64,000 nt of DNA from Sycobia sp. Sy_11 (taxonomy: Eukaryota; Arthropoda; Insecta; Hymenoptera; Epichrysomallidae): assembly GCA_018907035.1 (NCBI GenBank), contig JACCIC010000003.1, positions 7,541,001-7,605,000 of the forward strand. The letters are read 5' to 3'. This document shows, one piece after another, positions 12,340-25,330 of this stretch. The stretch's first letter is position 1; each line of letters begins with the position of its first letter. The position numbers were made by a program, and so were the translations under genes. Below the pieces are notes generated by a model that did not search any database, was not told the DNA's origin, and was given only the letters and a program-made list of their open reading frames with translations.

Positions 12340-12353
<14 letters not shown>
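11267..12353. other. non-coding, GC-rich grading to AT-rich
   Basis: GC-rich to about 11480, with a CG run near 11351-11362, then stop-dense AT-rich sequence. Confidence 0.5.

Positions 12354-12379
<26 letters not shown>
12326..12379. repeat. interrupted (TA)n tract
   Basis: TA repeats with GC and GT interruptions; pure from 12354. Confidence 0.9.
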
Positions 12380-12384
<5 letters not shown>

Positions 12385-13467
12385 GTAGCACGCTGGATCT
12401 CCACCTGATCCACCATTCATCCGTAATATTTCGCGCTGTTGCTCCCACTCCTAGATATTAATATATTTAATGGGATGCAATAAAAATTTAATGCGCATAG
12501 TATTACTTTTATCCGTTCCATATTAAAAATAACTTCATTTATCGGGCGAAAAATTAGGTTAGTTTTTAGAAGTAAATAAATTTTAGAAAGCGCCGGCCTA
12601 TACGCGAACCCGCGCTCGCGGCGCGCGCGAAAACCGTGCGAAAATAAGAAGCCGAGTATTCCAGTTCTATGACCAATTCCGCGTCAAATACGTTCCTTTT
12701 TTTTCGGCTATAGGTTAATTTGTGCATTACGCAGAATGATTCTGCAACTTTTTTTTTCTCCTCCCCAACGTTTCGTCTAAGACTCAACTAAGCTCGAGCG
12801 ATTGCTAAACGTGCGAAATTAACGCGAGTATACATAACGGTGTTCTTTAAGAAAGAAAAAAATCAACGCGTAAAAACCTCCATTTCATACAAAACGTATC
12901 TATACGAATTTTGAATAGTAAGGTTTTTTCGCCACCTCGTGAAGTATATGAAATCCGTGATAAAAATAATTATAGAAATTTAGGCTGCTCGATTAGATTT
13001 TTGTTTGTTTTTTTTTTTCTAGACGAGTTGATACTAATTTTAAACGCGCACAGAATTCACTAACCTAAATAAAATTGATAAATTTTTAGATTACTTAACG
13101 CTCCGAAATGGAAGATTTTATGCTTTAATGTTGACTGATAAAAAAATTTTTTTTGGCCAACTTAATTTGACGCCGCGGTATGTACGCTCCCAGGTAGTGT
13201 TGCTAATCAGAGACTCAATTCTACGACGAATATTGTAAATCCTCATCTCGGTAATAATAAGATAGACTTTGATGAATTTAACAAAGATTAAAACTTTCGA
13301 CCCACGAACGTATATAATACAATTTCAAAAACGTGTACGAAAAGTGAAAACAAAATAAACCATCAATTGATGAAGTATTGTAGTACTGTGAGCTCGGATC
13401 ATCTCAATTCTCGATATGTATATATTTATATTTCCTTTTAATTGAAACAAGGAACATTCTGCATTTG

Positions 13468-13468
<1 letters not shown>
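12380..13468. other. AT-rich non-coding sequence
   Basis: Short CpG cluster near 12590-12640; otherwise nothing recognised. Confidence 0.5.

Positions 13469-13520
<52 letters not shown>
13469..13520. repeat. (TA)n microsatellite
   Basis: 52-bp pure TA tract. Confidence 0.95.
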
Positions 13521-13522
<2 letters not shown>

Positions 13523-14606
13523 GGAAATTCTTTTATACGTTGCTCACTGTCAAAGACAAAAAGATGAAAAAAAAGACGAAACATTTATAACACAAGTAAC
13601 TCATGCACTCGAGATATAAACAATAAATTCCGTGAGAATTGACGCTCATATAAGTAATCATATATACATAATAATAAAAACCGAATTGAGGCAGATTTCG
13701 CGCTGCCTCGGTCGTTAACGGGTTCGCGCAGGCGCACGCAGGATATTTATTCAACAGTAAGGGAAGGGAGAGGCGGGAGGTACGTTTAAAAGTTACGACA
13801 AAGTCGTATGTAAGATGCTAGAATAACTCGATTCGATCTTTCGATTCGCTTAAATTGTCGAATTGTCTTACGCATCCGTAGATTGCGGGAGACGCGCGTG
13901 CGCGCTATATGCACGTTCATATATATATATATATATATTGTTTTTTCTAAACGAATACTTTATAACCTCTGGAAACAGATTGCTTCATATTGAAATTGCG
14001 AAAATTTATCCATGAAGTGGACTCCTCTTGTTTAGTTTCGCAATAAAAATTAAAATACATTTTAGAAACGGCAGTAAAAAGTAACGCGAATGAAAAAAAA
14101 ATAAACGTTTTGATTCGGTCTTCGCTTCGTAAAGTCTTTAAGTTGAAAGCTATATAATCATGTATGTGGTTTTTTTTTGAACAATTATAATAATTGCGGC
14201 TACGAATTATTAATACAAGAAAAAATCCAGAAGAAAATGTTAAGTAATGAGTGACAGGAATTAAAAAGTTGTTATAAAAAAGTTTGGTTAAACATTTGTA
14301 AGTTTTTTGAATAGCAAATCAAAATTCTTAGAAATTATTAAGAAGCTTGGAGATTTTTTAAATCGGAATTCGATTGCGCCGATAATTCTCGCTAAAAATC
14401 ATTAGCTCGTGAAAAACTCCGTGGTTCTTGCACAGGGGCGAGAAATTCTTGGATTGTATGAAATATGTATTGAATTCGCATTATTAATGTATTTTATTGA
14501 ATCAAAGAAATGATTGTTTTTAGGAATTATTTTATAAAATAAAGAATTATTATTACATCTAATAAACAAAGTGTTTCAATTCGGTGAAATAAATATATTC
14601 AAAACG
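13521..14606. other. AT-rich non-coding sequence
   Basis: Contains a 22-bp AT run near 13918-13939 and no plausible gene. Confidence 0.5.
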
Positions 14607-14620
14607 CTCTCTCTGTGTGT

Positions 14621-14656
<36 letters not shown>
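14607..14656. repeat. (CT)n/(TG)n microsatellite
   Basis: Short CT run passing into a 42-bp TG tract with one TATG interruption. Confidence 0.95.
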
Positions 14657-14657
<1 letters not shown>

Positions 14658-14929
14658 AAGCGAAGAATAAAATGCCATACGCGCATATATACAAGCTGAT
14701 GATGCAAGATGCAATATTATAGCCTCTTGCGGTATATGCACGCGAATTGGCCCGCGTATTATTGTTGCAGCGAACGTCACGCCCCTCGGGTCAATTCTCC
14801 GATTATTATCCCCATCCCCTTCCCCTGCAACCCCTCCTCTACTAAATCTCCGCCGCAAATTCTCAATCTCGGAACTAACGGGCGTGGTTATTAAAACGAT
14901 GTGGAAAAAAATAAAAAAAAGAAAGAAAG

Positions 14930-15340
14930 ATTCGCCACACCCGTTTTGCTTATTAACGTGCGCGATGTTCCGACCGCGCTTCGCTCCGGGCACGGGTATA
15001 GCTGGCTTAGAACGCGAAGCGAGGATAAAAAGAGGAGGGTGGCCCGATTGTTTTCAGGATGCGAATCCGCGTGATAATCGACGCGCGCGCGACGAGACCG
15101 ATAACGAGAAAGTTTGAAGCTGGGCGCGATGCGGGGATTCGCATCGACCGTTATTGTGGTCCAAGAGCGTTGGCACGGATGTAATAGTCTCTGCACGGGG
15201 TGTGAGAGGCTCGCGCGCGACCGTGGCCGTTTATACGGTGGAAGACGGAATTTACATCTTTTCGTCCGAGCAATGTATTCTCGTCGGCCGTAGCCATCGG
15301 TCGTAGGCATCGCTGCAGCGGCGCGTCAAGTTCGCGGAAT
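14930..15340. other. CpG-rich island
   Basis: Many CG dinucleotides, with chance frames on both strands (14884-15117 plus, 14891-15310 minus). No domain recognised. Confidence 0.5.
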
Positions 15341-15381
15341 TTTAGCCTTGCAATTCTGGGAAAATAACAGAGTGCGGGAGG

Positions 15382-15412
<31 letters not shown>
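15382..15412. repeat. (GA)n microsatellite
   Basis: GA tract with one AAAG interruption. Confidence 0.95.
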
Positions 15413-16290
15413 GAGGAATTTTTGATTCTCCACGGAATTCAGAGTATATGAGAACGTGTGGCGGCTCAATTTTGTACATTATTATATGATCTTCGAATGG
15501 AGAATGGCTAGATTGTACGGGAGTACGATTTATTGTTTCTTTAATTTTATTTTTTTCTTTTATTTTTTATTATTATTATTTTTTAATGTTATATAAAACT
15601 TCGCTGAAGATGAGACTCGGCGATGCAGTTTCGTGGAATCTTTGAATTGATACACGAAAATGATGAATTATTGATGACACGAATATATAAGTTACGAAAG
15701 ATGCAATTATAATTAAAGTTAAATGCATTGCATCGGTATACATTTTATTTCAAAATTTGCTAATAACCAAAATACTATTGAATGTCTGTCTTATAAATGA
15801 CTTTGATATACATTTTATACGTACTTCCATTATCTACAGTTGTTATGCAAAATAACACTCTATTAATCTTTAACGTTAAGACAATCGGTAATATGGATCA
15901 ATAATTAAAAAAAATTTTTTTCTTTTATCCCAAATGGTACAAATAGAAAAATTGAAATGTCGATTGATTTTATATCAGAGTATATATAGAAAAATCAACC
16001 TATACATTTTTTCGAACCCGTCTTGCGTTAAAAGAAAATTCTCTATAGAAATCATTATTCGAAAAATGCTCAAGAAAACAGATATCAGGTCATTTAGCTG
16101 ATATTGAACGTATAGTTGATATCGAATCGACTAATCAACTACGGATTAATTAATTTTTCCAGTCGATTTTATTTATATTTCGACGAAAAAGTCGATAAAA
16201 ATCTTTGACTGTTCGAATTTTCTTCAACGATCCCATGATGGATTAACTTTCGTTTCACCCTGTGTGAAAAAAAAAAAATTACCGCCAGTC
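15413..16290. other. AT-rich non-coding sequence with small inverted repeats
   Basis: Holds several 6-7 bp palindromic pairs near 16080-16200 and 16249-16270 (TTTCAC with GTGAAA). No gene seen. Confidence 0.45.
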
Positions 16291-16299
16291 CTCACAATG

Positions 16300-16802
16300 G
16301 GAACGCGAACCCCATGCATAACGCAAAAGCCAAACCGCACCCGCATAGCCGATCGACGAACGGCTTTAACCATATCAAAAAGCATTAAAATATCCAAGCC
16401 TCTCCGCCTTCCCTCTCTCGTCCCATGCTCCCTTCAAGCTGCCTCTATACTGTTGAAAACACTATTTCACCGCCTATCACTGCCTGCACACCTCGACCGC
16501 CCCCCCCCTCCCCACCCAGCCGACTCGCCCGACGCGAGTTTCGCCCGCAGCCGCGCGATTCCCATAACCGCACTGCTACCACCTTCCTGCCTTCGCCGAC
16601 CTCCTGCCCGCCCGCCTCCCTCGCCGCCGTCGACGATCTTCGCGCCTCCCGCGATAAACTTTGGCCCGCGCCAGACGCCCGACTCTCCTGCATAATGCAT
16701 TATGTGTATAGTATGAAGAACGGTAAGGGGGCGGGCGGAGAGGGGGTTTCGCCCGATGTTAACGGGCGCGTTCCGCGTCTGCGAGCTTTAGCAGTATTGC
16801 GC

Positions 16803-16805
<3 letters not shown>
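16300..16805. other. GC-rich, pyrimidine-rich island
   Basis: Long C-rich sequence with CG dinucleotides. Overlapping open frames in several phases indicate low stop density rather than coding. Confidence 0.5.

Positions 16806-16851
<46 letters not shown>
16806..16851. repeat. (TA)n microsatellite
   Basis: 46-bp TA tract, followed by a CAG/CAA-rich run (16859-16891) that gives a poly-Gln frame. Confidence 0.95.
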
Positions 16852-16854
<3 letters not shown>

Positions 16855-17123
16855 TGTGGTGCAGCAGCAGTTGCAGCAGCAACAGCAGCAGGGCCTGCCT
16901 CTTTCGCCGCGAGATTTGCCTGTTGGTTGGTTGCCGATGCGGCCGCGACGCAAGTTCGAGGGCAAAGCGTTTAAGCAAATCGCTCGGCTCGCGCCCGCTT
17001 CCTTCCCACGCTATTCGTTCGCTTTCTCTCTCTCCTTCTCTCTCCTTCTCTCTTTCTCTTCCTATCTTTGTTTCTCCGAGATTTCCTCTTTCAGACAGTG
17101 TGCATCTACTTAACGAATCGGTC

Positions 17124-17125
<2 letters not shown>

Positions 17126-17186
<61 letters not shown>
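17126..17186. repeat. (TA)n microsatellite
   Basis: 48 bp pure, then a TG interruption and more TA. A CT-rich tract precedes it at about 17024-17062. Confidence 0.95.
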
Positions 17187-17408
17187 ATGCACGATTTTTC
17201 ACATTTCCGCCAGTTATATGGAGAAGAAGGAGAATCCGCAATTTTATGAGTAAGACTATACATTCAGAGGAAAGCGCGGGGGTTGAATGCGAATGGGCGG
17301 GATATCATATTCGGGAGGAGGATACAAACGTTTTAGCTCCGCAACCTTACTGAATTTATAACGACAAGCTCTAAAAGCTCTGTCAATGTGCGTTTCTGTG
17401 TGTTTATG

Positions 17409-17409
<1 letters not shown>

Positions 17410-17457
<48 letters not shown>
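17410..17457. repeat. (TA)n microsatellite
   Basis: 48-bp pure TA tract. Confidence 0.95.
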
Positions 17458-17460
<3 letters not shown>

Positions 17461-18083
17461 GTATAGTACACAATAACGAATCGAATCCGGGACCTCCCCA
17501 CAGTCCCATGAGCGTTTGCACGATGCGGAGGATTGAATACAGACAAAAAAAGAGAAAGAGATCGTCGTGTTTCCTCTTTGACGCCGTTCGTCGTGAGAGG
17601 TTTCGCAACTTCTCTGTGACATCTCTTTCGGTCCTTGCTGCGAAATTTTGCGCGCTCGGTGGGGGGAGCGTGACTGAGTAAGAGAATGAGAGAAAAAGAG
17701 AGGATAGTACAGAAGAGGACCTAGTTTTGAAGAAATGATAATGGGACGGATGTGCGCCTTGCCAATGCGACGTGAAAAAGTGAACTGAAGCGTCATTCAA
17801 GATATATACGTGTACATTAAATCTATTTCGAACGTCTCGTCGCTCTGTCGAGGCGTTCCAGGCAAAGAATCGTTTATTGTATTATAGATATTGCTCCAAA
17901 TATATATATGCTTTACAATGGATACATATAGTATAGAGTTACGACATTTACTTACAAAAAAGACGGGAGTATATATAGAGAGCAGAAACATGAAATGAAA
18001 AGATCGGCTGCATACCTGAAACAGACAAAATGGAAAACCATTGTACTTATTTTGTAATTAAATATAAATGCAATTATATAATT

Positions 18084-18094
<11 letters not shown>

Positions 18095-18150
<56 letters not shown>
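18095..18150. repeat. (TA)n microsatellite
   Basis: 42 bp pure, then TG-interrupted TA. Two further short TA runs follow near 18347-18366 and 18401-18426. Confidence 0.95.
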
Positions 18151-18151
<1 letters not shown>

Positions 18152-18541
18152 ACTTGAAAGGAATATCAAAGATTTCTATATACTCTTTTTTAATGAAACT
18201 CTATATATCCCACAAAAAATCTTAGTAGTATACCGCAAGATGCTAGAAGATTGTTTGAATTGAAACTAACTTGCGCGAAGGCTGGAGTTCCAATATACGT
18301 ATATAATAGCATTAGGAAAAAGTAGATGAAACTCTTAATTACTTATGTATATATATATATATATATTACAGAATAGACAAAGGTCCATGAGACGCTTGCT
18401 ATATATATATATATATATATATATATAACAAGGTGGATCGATTTATCTTTCTTGCGGCTTTTACGTAATTAATGAAATAAAAGGTCTTTCGTGCGACCTG
18501 CAAAGGATTACGAGATTTCTGAAGCTTTCATTAAAGCAACA

Positions 18542-18597
18542 CGTGTGTGTGTGTGTGTGCGATCGTGCGCGCGCGCGCGTGTGTGTGTGTGTGTGTA
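18542..18597. repeat. (GT)n-(GC)n-(GT)n microsatellite
   Basis: Alternating purine-pyrimidine throughout, except GATC near 18561. Confidence 0.95.
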
Positions 18598-18877
18598 ACA
18601 GTATAGTTGGTTCGCGAAAATCAGTGTCGATTGTCCCATTATTGGAAGGATAAGAAGAAAAAAAGGAAGATATTTTCTCTTCTTTCGCAACGTTCTCTAC
18701 ACGTACACACTCACATAAACACAAACGCAAAAATAATAATAATGCAAGCTATTGTCTCAATCCTTTTCCCTTAATAATCACACAATTATTATCACCCTCC
18801 CACTATGGGAAGGAGGAAAAAAGCAGAACTCGGCCAGCGACTATGGCACGAGCGCGCTCAGTTCGTATAACTCATCT

Positions 18878-18919
18878 TGTGTGTGTGTGTGTGTGTGTGT
18901 GTGTGAGTGTGTGTGTGTG
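18878..18919. repeat. (TG)n microsatellite
   Basis: 42-bp TG tract with one GAG interruption. Confidence 0.95.
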
Positions 18920-19245
18920 CGTATCAGAGTGTATGCAGTTCCTTCCTGCGTGAACAAAATCAAGTATAATTGTGCGAGCGCGCACATATCGTAGCGTAAT
19001 ATGCGCGAGTAAAACAATGAAATCTCTCTGATTAATCGCTGGATTAGAGTTTCTCGATGGGAGGATAGAGAGGGGAGGATGTATGTAGAAAAAGAACCGC
19101 ATGCCATACAACGTTCTCTGAGTCTTTTTTACAGCGCACTTCCTTCTTCTCCCCTCCATCGCGTCATACCGAGGAAGAATATACCTACAGCAGCACGGAG
19201 AGACACGCACAAACCTTTAACAATGTATATATACATATTTCTATA

Positions 19246-19251
<6 letters not shown>

Positions 19252-19291
<40 letters not shown>
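19252..19291. repeat. (TA)n microsatellite
   Basis: 40-bp TA tract ending in a GTGTGT-containing flank. Confidence 0.95.
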
Positions 19292-19295
<4 letters not shown>

Positions 19296-19530
19296 ACTAT
19301 GTGTGTGTATTAGCAGTTGTATACCTCCTATAGTTGCACTTTATCCCCATGGAAATTGCAACGATCGTACGCACGCGTTACGTAAGCCGTCGTCGCCCTC
19401 GCGCGACGCGCGAGCGTGCGTCTGCGCCCCCGTCCCCCCTGCCGACATATCGAAATCGCGCACAGCTATATCAAATCGTTGGAGCGCAGAAAATCCGATT
19501 CGAGCCCGCGATATACGCAAAATGCCATCG

Positions 19531-19533
<3 letters not shown>

Positions 19534-19585
<52 letters not shown>
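19534..19585. repeat. (TA)n microsatellite
   Basis: 52-bp TA tract inside a GC-rich, CpG-containing region. Confidence 0.95.
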
Positions 19586-19588
<3 letters not shown>

Positions 19589-21161
19589 GGATCATGCACG
19601 GATCGAGAGTCCCCTTCCCCACGCTCTGCGCACGCGCGGCATTTACGCTTGACCAGATCGCGTATATACATCGTCGTCCACCGTGCATAGATCAAGCGTA
19701 TATATATAGATATATTATAATCACGGATGAATGCGTCCCCCTGATAAAATAGTTGAATGGGAGGAAAATGAGAGGCGCGAGTGAAATTTATGTCCCCTCT
19801 CTTCCTCTTTTCTCGTCCGCCTGCCCTCCCCCCCCCTCAAGTCGTAACCCCGTTGTGTAATCGGTGGAGGGTTGGTTTTTTTTTCCTGGAAGAAAATGTC
19901 TTAAAAGCGGCGATTATATTTATCGAGTTTAAATTTTACAACAGTTAAGGACATGTTGGAGTAAAATCTGATCGTCGTAACGTGGAGTAACGTGACAGAA
20001 GATTTAATGATTTTTTACAATACATTTCTAGTCCTGATTTTTGAAAAGCATACCCTTTGTACGCTATGTGTACTACACACAAGCGCGCGCGCACACACAC
20101 ATTGACCGACACGCTTGCGCACTTACATACTACATATTCCTGTATATGCGTGTACATATGCGTGTATGCGTATGTATATGTGCAGATGAAACAGACATTT
20201 GGAACAATGCAGAGATTCGGAGGTTTGACCTTATCGTTCTTATCGAAATTGAATTACAAATATCCTATTCGTACTTTTATTGTATTTTTCTAAGAATTTG
20301 TGAAAGAAGAAGAAAACCCCAAATAATTATATACACACGCCTTTGATTGTTAGAACGTAGTTTACCGAGCGCTCGTTTTCCGTTCTAATTTCTAATTTTT
20401 TTTGGGGTTGTTGTTGTCCGAACGTACATTATAAATCAAAAAATTTTTAACTCGTTTTAAGATAGGTTGGAGTTGAGCAATTTAGTTCAAAGCATAATAC
20501 TTAATTTGCGTCTAGGTAGACTGGAAGAACATTTTTTTTCTCTTCTTTTTTTTGAAGTTAAAACAGCCATTAAGAGAGGCTGATCGCGGGTGGCAGCCAC
20601 ATTACGTATATAATATATCTTCAATGACCTACTTATTCGAAAGTTAACTTTAACAATGACTATTCTGTTCATTGGTTATTGGCTTTTTTTGTTTGGTTTT
20701 ATTTTTTGCCAGAAAGGTTTTTTTTCATTATAAATACATATAATTATTAATTTATATGTTATTTATATCAATCGATCGTTGGCAAAGAAGTGCTCAATGT
20801 ACAAGACACCATATAGTTCAAACAAAGACTATCGTTACTTATTAACATCAATTATATTGTGCTATATAGAAATAACGATTCTTTATTGGCGTCCTTCTAA
20901 AGGAAAACCTCGTAAGTTCTATCCAGAGAAAGACAGATATGCGAAATCTGTATTCCGCTATTATAAATTCGAGTTCGAACTTTCCTTGATTAATTTCCTC
21001 GATAAGCGTATTTTTTTGACCGTTTTTTTTTCTATTTATAAATTTTCAATCTAGATATCTCTATTATAGAGTTATGCAGCGCCACGCGCGCCGCAGTATC
21101 AGCACTCTGAAAGATCAGTTTTATATAACGCGCCGAAATCTCGGTTGGCTTTTCGAGACAG

Positions 21162-21165
<4 letters not shown>
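19586..21165. other. non-coding; GC-rich then AT-rich
   Basis: Includes a CGCGCG/CACACA patch near 20083-20101. A 91-codon frame at 20779-21054 is AT-biased (Tyr/Ile/Lys/Phe-rich) and matches nothing I know. Confidence 0.45.

Positions 21166-21204
<39 letters not shown>
21166..21204. repeat. (GA)n microsatellite
   Basis: 39-bp GA tract. Confidence 0.95.
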
Positions 21205-21205
<1 letters not shown>

Positions 21206-22716
21206 GTAGCATTTCACAGGTTTCACAATCTTATACATATATATTTGAACGCTTTAACGATTTATGGCTGTATGTGAACCATATAGAAAGCTCGCGTCCC
21301 TCGCCGCTGTTGCGCTGAGAGAAAATTAATCTATAGCCGGATCGAACGGCTTACGCCTTACGCGTGGCAGGTGCGGCGGGAAGGGGGGGGCGGAGGGGCT
21401 ATTGGCTTTTCTTTCGTCAGTATCCGTTAGCAGGTATATATATAATATACGACTTAGCGCATCCTAGTGAAATTTTTTTATCTCCAATTATTGCCGATAC
21501 GCGGCTGAGCAAATGCGCGGCGTGTTTTGTTGGAAATTCATACTGACGGTCATGTAACGTGTATACATTTATATCGAAATAGTTTTTCTAATAGAATTCT
21601 GAAAACACTCGTAGGATGGGCCAAAGCACGATATCACGATGTTCAATACACAGCGTCTGGGAAGAAAATATTGCACGATACAAAAGATAAATCTGTAATT
21701 CAGCGAAATTGACCTTATACGTAGAATTTTATTTTTCTCCCGATTAAAGTGCGCAATAATGGGGCGCAAGAAAAGGCAGAAGTAAAATTCCCGATATTAC
21801 GCACGCGTGTCAAAACGAGAATGTGCCCAATGCCTTGCACAATATATACGCAATGCCAGTGCATAATCTAAGGTTAAATTAATTGTTACTGGAATTCATT
21901 AGAACCGTATAATCGATAAAATTTCATTAATTTAAACGGGATATTTATACACACACACACACACGCGCACGTAGAGGAGAGTGTGTATAATATACTAATA
22001 CGATCTTACCTTTTTCCGGTCGAATTTTTCAATTTAACCGTAGACTAAAGATATTCTTTTGTGTGTCGTCAACTTTTCGTTTTAAATTTTAGAATTGTTT
22101 TTTTTTTGTTTTTCATTGTTTTTTTTTTTTATTAAAGTGGAATTTAAACGCTATTTGAACGCGGTAGTTAGGCCCGTCTCTCGCAAATTGCTTTGACCCT
22201 CGCGCAGCAGTCGCCCGAATTGGACTCTCGAATGAAGATTCACATAGTCGTCGCGTTGTTGCAATATCTTCATATTATGTATACGCGCTATCAAGGAGGA
22301 TAAATAATGGTCAACCGCGCAGTTTAGCGCCGCGTGCGTGGGCACGTGCTGTTCGCGCAGAGCCGTCGTCGCTTTTGTTTTAAGCTGCACATATACGCGC
22401 GTGTTTGCGCGCGCGCGCCCGCGCAGAATGAGTTTATGCGCTGCGCGCACAATATAAGATAAGTGCAAGAAAATACCGCATAAGTGGCGTATAGAGTAGA
22501 TGAAAAGTGAAAAAGTTTACGAGCGCCTTCTTAAACGACACCGGCGAGACCTTGAATGAGAGTGAAGAAACCTCAAAAGCAGAAGAAAAAAAAAACTATA
22601 ATCGAGCGCAACATTTAAGTCGTCTTATTCTGTACTCGTGCACCATTAAGAATTGTTCAATTTGTAAAATAAACTAAGGTTAACGAAATTTCACCTACAT
22701 ATTTTGCCACGTAATA

Positions 22717-22718
<2 letters not shown>
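21205..22718. other. mixed non-coding sequence
   Basis: GC-rich patches near 21280-21410 and 22140-22450, AT-rich between them, with a CACACA run near 21951-21964. The only long repeat-free frame is at 22151-22468. Confidence 0.45.
22151..22468 (-). CDS. unrecognised 105-codon frame in a GC-rich island
   Basis: The longest frame in this part of the window that is free of simple repeats. It is rich in Arg, Leu, Ala and His, with no signal peptide, membrane segment or known motif. It lies in CpG-rich sequence, where long frames arise easily because stop codons are AT-rich. No promoter or splice pattern supports it, so it is more likely incidental than a gene. Confidence 0.12.
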   Translation of the reverse strand: MHLSYIVRAAHKLILRGRARANTRVYVQLKTKATTALREQHVPTHAALNCAVDHYLSSLIARIHNMKILQQRDDYVNLHSRVQFGRLLREGQSNLRETGLTTAFK

Positions 22719-22788
<70 letters not shown>

Positions 22789-22798
22789 ATATATATAT
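22719..22798. repeat. (CA)n-(TA)n microsatellite
   Basis: 57 bp of pure CA followed by about 23 bp of TA. Confidence 0.95.
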
Positions 22799-23409
22799 TA
22801 ATTAATGAACGGCCCCCTCGAATTATTCAGCATCTCTTTCGAACAACAATCGACCGTAAAGCAGTCGATAAAAATCTCGGGCAATTCGCTAATCTCCTGT
22901 CGAACCTATCCCGCAGCAGTCTCTAAACTTTCCTTTTTCGAAAACCTCGACTCATCCCCTCGCCCGTCTTCCCTCTCTTTCTCCTCACCGCCCCCACCCC
23001 CCCACCGCCCACGCACACCTGCGCGCGGCAAAGAAAAGCGCGCCCGCGTCAGAATACAGCAGTGGCCTGCGATGCTCTCTCGACATTTTACGCTCTCTGC
23101 TGCACACATATACAGATAAATAATATGTACCCGTAAAAGAAACTCCCCGGGACGATCGGCGGAAGCTGCAGCAGCCAAAAGTCTCACGTACTTACGTATA
23201 TCCCGTCGGGATCGTCAAATCCGCTTCATTGAATCGCCCAATGTGGAGCGTGCATTGTAACGAGAAACGTGCCCGTTTTGTGCAGCGAGGAGCGCGAGGA
23301 AATTCTCCCGAGGGACTCGTCCGGTGCACGTATTTCGTGCGGAAAGCGTGTTTCTATAAGGTTGCAGTTTCATCTTCGAAGGTCATCGCCGTGTTCACGT
23401 ATACAGATG
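22799..23409. other. mixed to GC-rich non-coding sequence
   Basis: C-rich patch near 22980-23045; frames on both strands lack recognisable domains. Confidence 0.45.
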
Positions 23410-23459
<50 letters not shown>

Positions 23460-23462
23460 TAT
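23410..23462. repeat. (TA)n-(TG)n-(TA)n microsatellite
   Basis: Compound tract of about 16 bp TA, 24 bp TG and 12 bp TA. Confidence 0.95.
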
Positions 23463-23662
23463 CTGTAGCTGTAGGAGCACGCGAAGATGACAGTAGCCAC
23501 GGCGCCATTATACTTTCACCTTGACGTCGCAACGCGAGCTGCTACTGCTACGATGCCGAGATGCTATACGTACGCGGCCGGCGTGCGCATGGAAAATCGA
23601 CGGTGCTAGCGAGATCTGCATCTTGCCGCTCGCGAATGGACTTAATGGATCGCTGTTATATG

Positions 23663-23666
<4 letters not shown>

Positions 23667-23711
<45 letters not shown>
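23667..23711. repeat. (TA)n microsatellite
   Basis: 45-bp TA tract; a second, 31-bp tract lies at 23800-23830. Confidence 0.95.
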
Positions 23712-23713
<2 letters not shown>

Positions 23714-23798
23714 TCTCCCGCGTCCCCCTCTCGTTCTTGCCTGCTCCCCGTTCTCAGAGGGTTACGGGCGCGTATATTCTGTAGCTACATTAAAATAC

Positions 23799-23830
<32 letters not shown>

Positions 23831-23833
<3 letters not shown>

Positions 23834-24978
23834 GAAAACCAAAAGCACAGACATTAGGTGAATTTTTGTTGCAGCGAGAGGAGGAAATACAAGTGAGAGT
23901 GAACAAGGGTTGGCTGTATATAGCGACGTGTTCGAAAGATGAACGGAGCTATATTTATGAGACCCTTGTAATTTTTTTTTTTTGTTAGTACTTTCTCGTC
24001 TCGGAGGTTTTGACTATATATATATGTATGTCTGAGTTCCATTTCAACGCCAAGTGTACAATCGTTTGAAACTCGGTCGACAAAACGAGAAACCAACGTT
24101 TCGGTAGTATGGGAATGGGCGAAAGTTTGTATAAGTAATATTGGCGCCTGGCGCAGGCAAAAAAATGATCTTCATCGAAGCACGCAAAACATTAGGAAAA
24201 ATGTGAATTGACTCTTTCCTACAAATCAAAATTACAAATTATGATTGCAAATGTATGATTCAAACGTTTATCTAAATCACAATTTAATACGAAAATAATC
24301 ATCGGCTGGCTAGAATTTTTCTAACATTTGACGAACATATAGCTCGCTGACTCTGGACTTGTTTCACTTTCAAACAAATGTTACGTAAATTATCTACACA
24401 TGATCTTAATGTTATGGTCTCAATTTATGAGTATCCATTGTAAAACCAGACCGACTATCATAATCTCCCATGTAGACTGATATAATATTGGAGACAAATC
24501 CGAATGCGATAAGTAATGACATCGTAATAATAGAGACTTATTCGAAAATTTCTTCAAAACCAAATATTTCGGTTTGAGCAGTAAATTTCGATTCTCTTCT
24601 TCTGCCGTTTTCTACCCTTCTGTTAAACGCGCAAATCCTTCATTTTTCAGCGTTTTCAGTATAGTTTTTTCTTGGCCTATTAAAAAGAAAATGTTGCAAC
24701 TCTTTCCTCGAAACGTAGTATAATAATACATATGCCATAACCGCACGATTCGCCGCGCTCTGTATATAATAAATTTATTCCTTCCTTTCAACAGTGAGAC
24801 CTGCTCGTAACTCGGCTCGAACGAAAAATTATATATCTATATATATCCGAGTCAGCCTCGTTTCCTTACAACCGAGAACCGAGAGAGGAGCGAATATAAC
24901 AGTTCTCCTTCTGCTACGTATTTCTCTCTTCAAAAATCGATCGGCGACAAAGACGATCGAGCAGGATGCAAGGATTCC
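23831..24978. other. AT-rich non-coding sequence
   Basis: Short repeats only; stop-dense. Confidence 0.5.
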
Positions 24979-24999
24979 TATATATATATATATATATAT
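24979..24999. repeat. short (TA)n tract
   Basis: 21-bp TA run. Confidence 0.85.
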
Positions 25000-25069
25000 C
25001 GATAGATATAGGTGGATGCAGAAAAGGGAACACAAAAGCAACATTTCTCGGGCCAGCATCTCGCGCGCT

Positions 25070-25330
25070 CTGTATAGCCTGTTTGCAGCTGGAGGCAGAG
25101 AGCCTGCTTCGCAGCCTTTGTGAACTGCCCTCCGCGATCCTCCGTTGCGGTGATCGATGGCCGTGACGCCTCGGCTGTCGCGCGCGTTTATTATCCCGCG
25201 CCGCCCGCGCGCGACCTCGCTTTATTGACAAATGACGACGAGATAATTGAGTTCGTCTCAATTCCGCCGCGTGTTGGCCTTTGTGCCGCGCGCGCGCGCC
25301 GTCGCGCCGCTTTTTGAACATAAGGAGTTA
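25070..25330. other. CpG-rich island
   Basis: Dense CG dinucleotides, including a CGCGCGCG run near 25291-25300. Confidence 0.5.

Noticed and set aside
16856..17113. Poly-Gln protein beginning MVQQQLQQQQQQ
   Set aside because: A CAG/CAA microsatellite followed by sequence with no domain, ending in CT-repeat translation.
16425..17249. 274-codon plus-strand frame
   Set aside because: Contains two (TA)n translations, CT-derived Ser-Leu repeats and C-rich low-complexity sequence; not protein-like.
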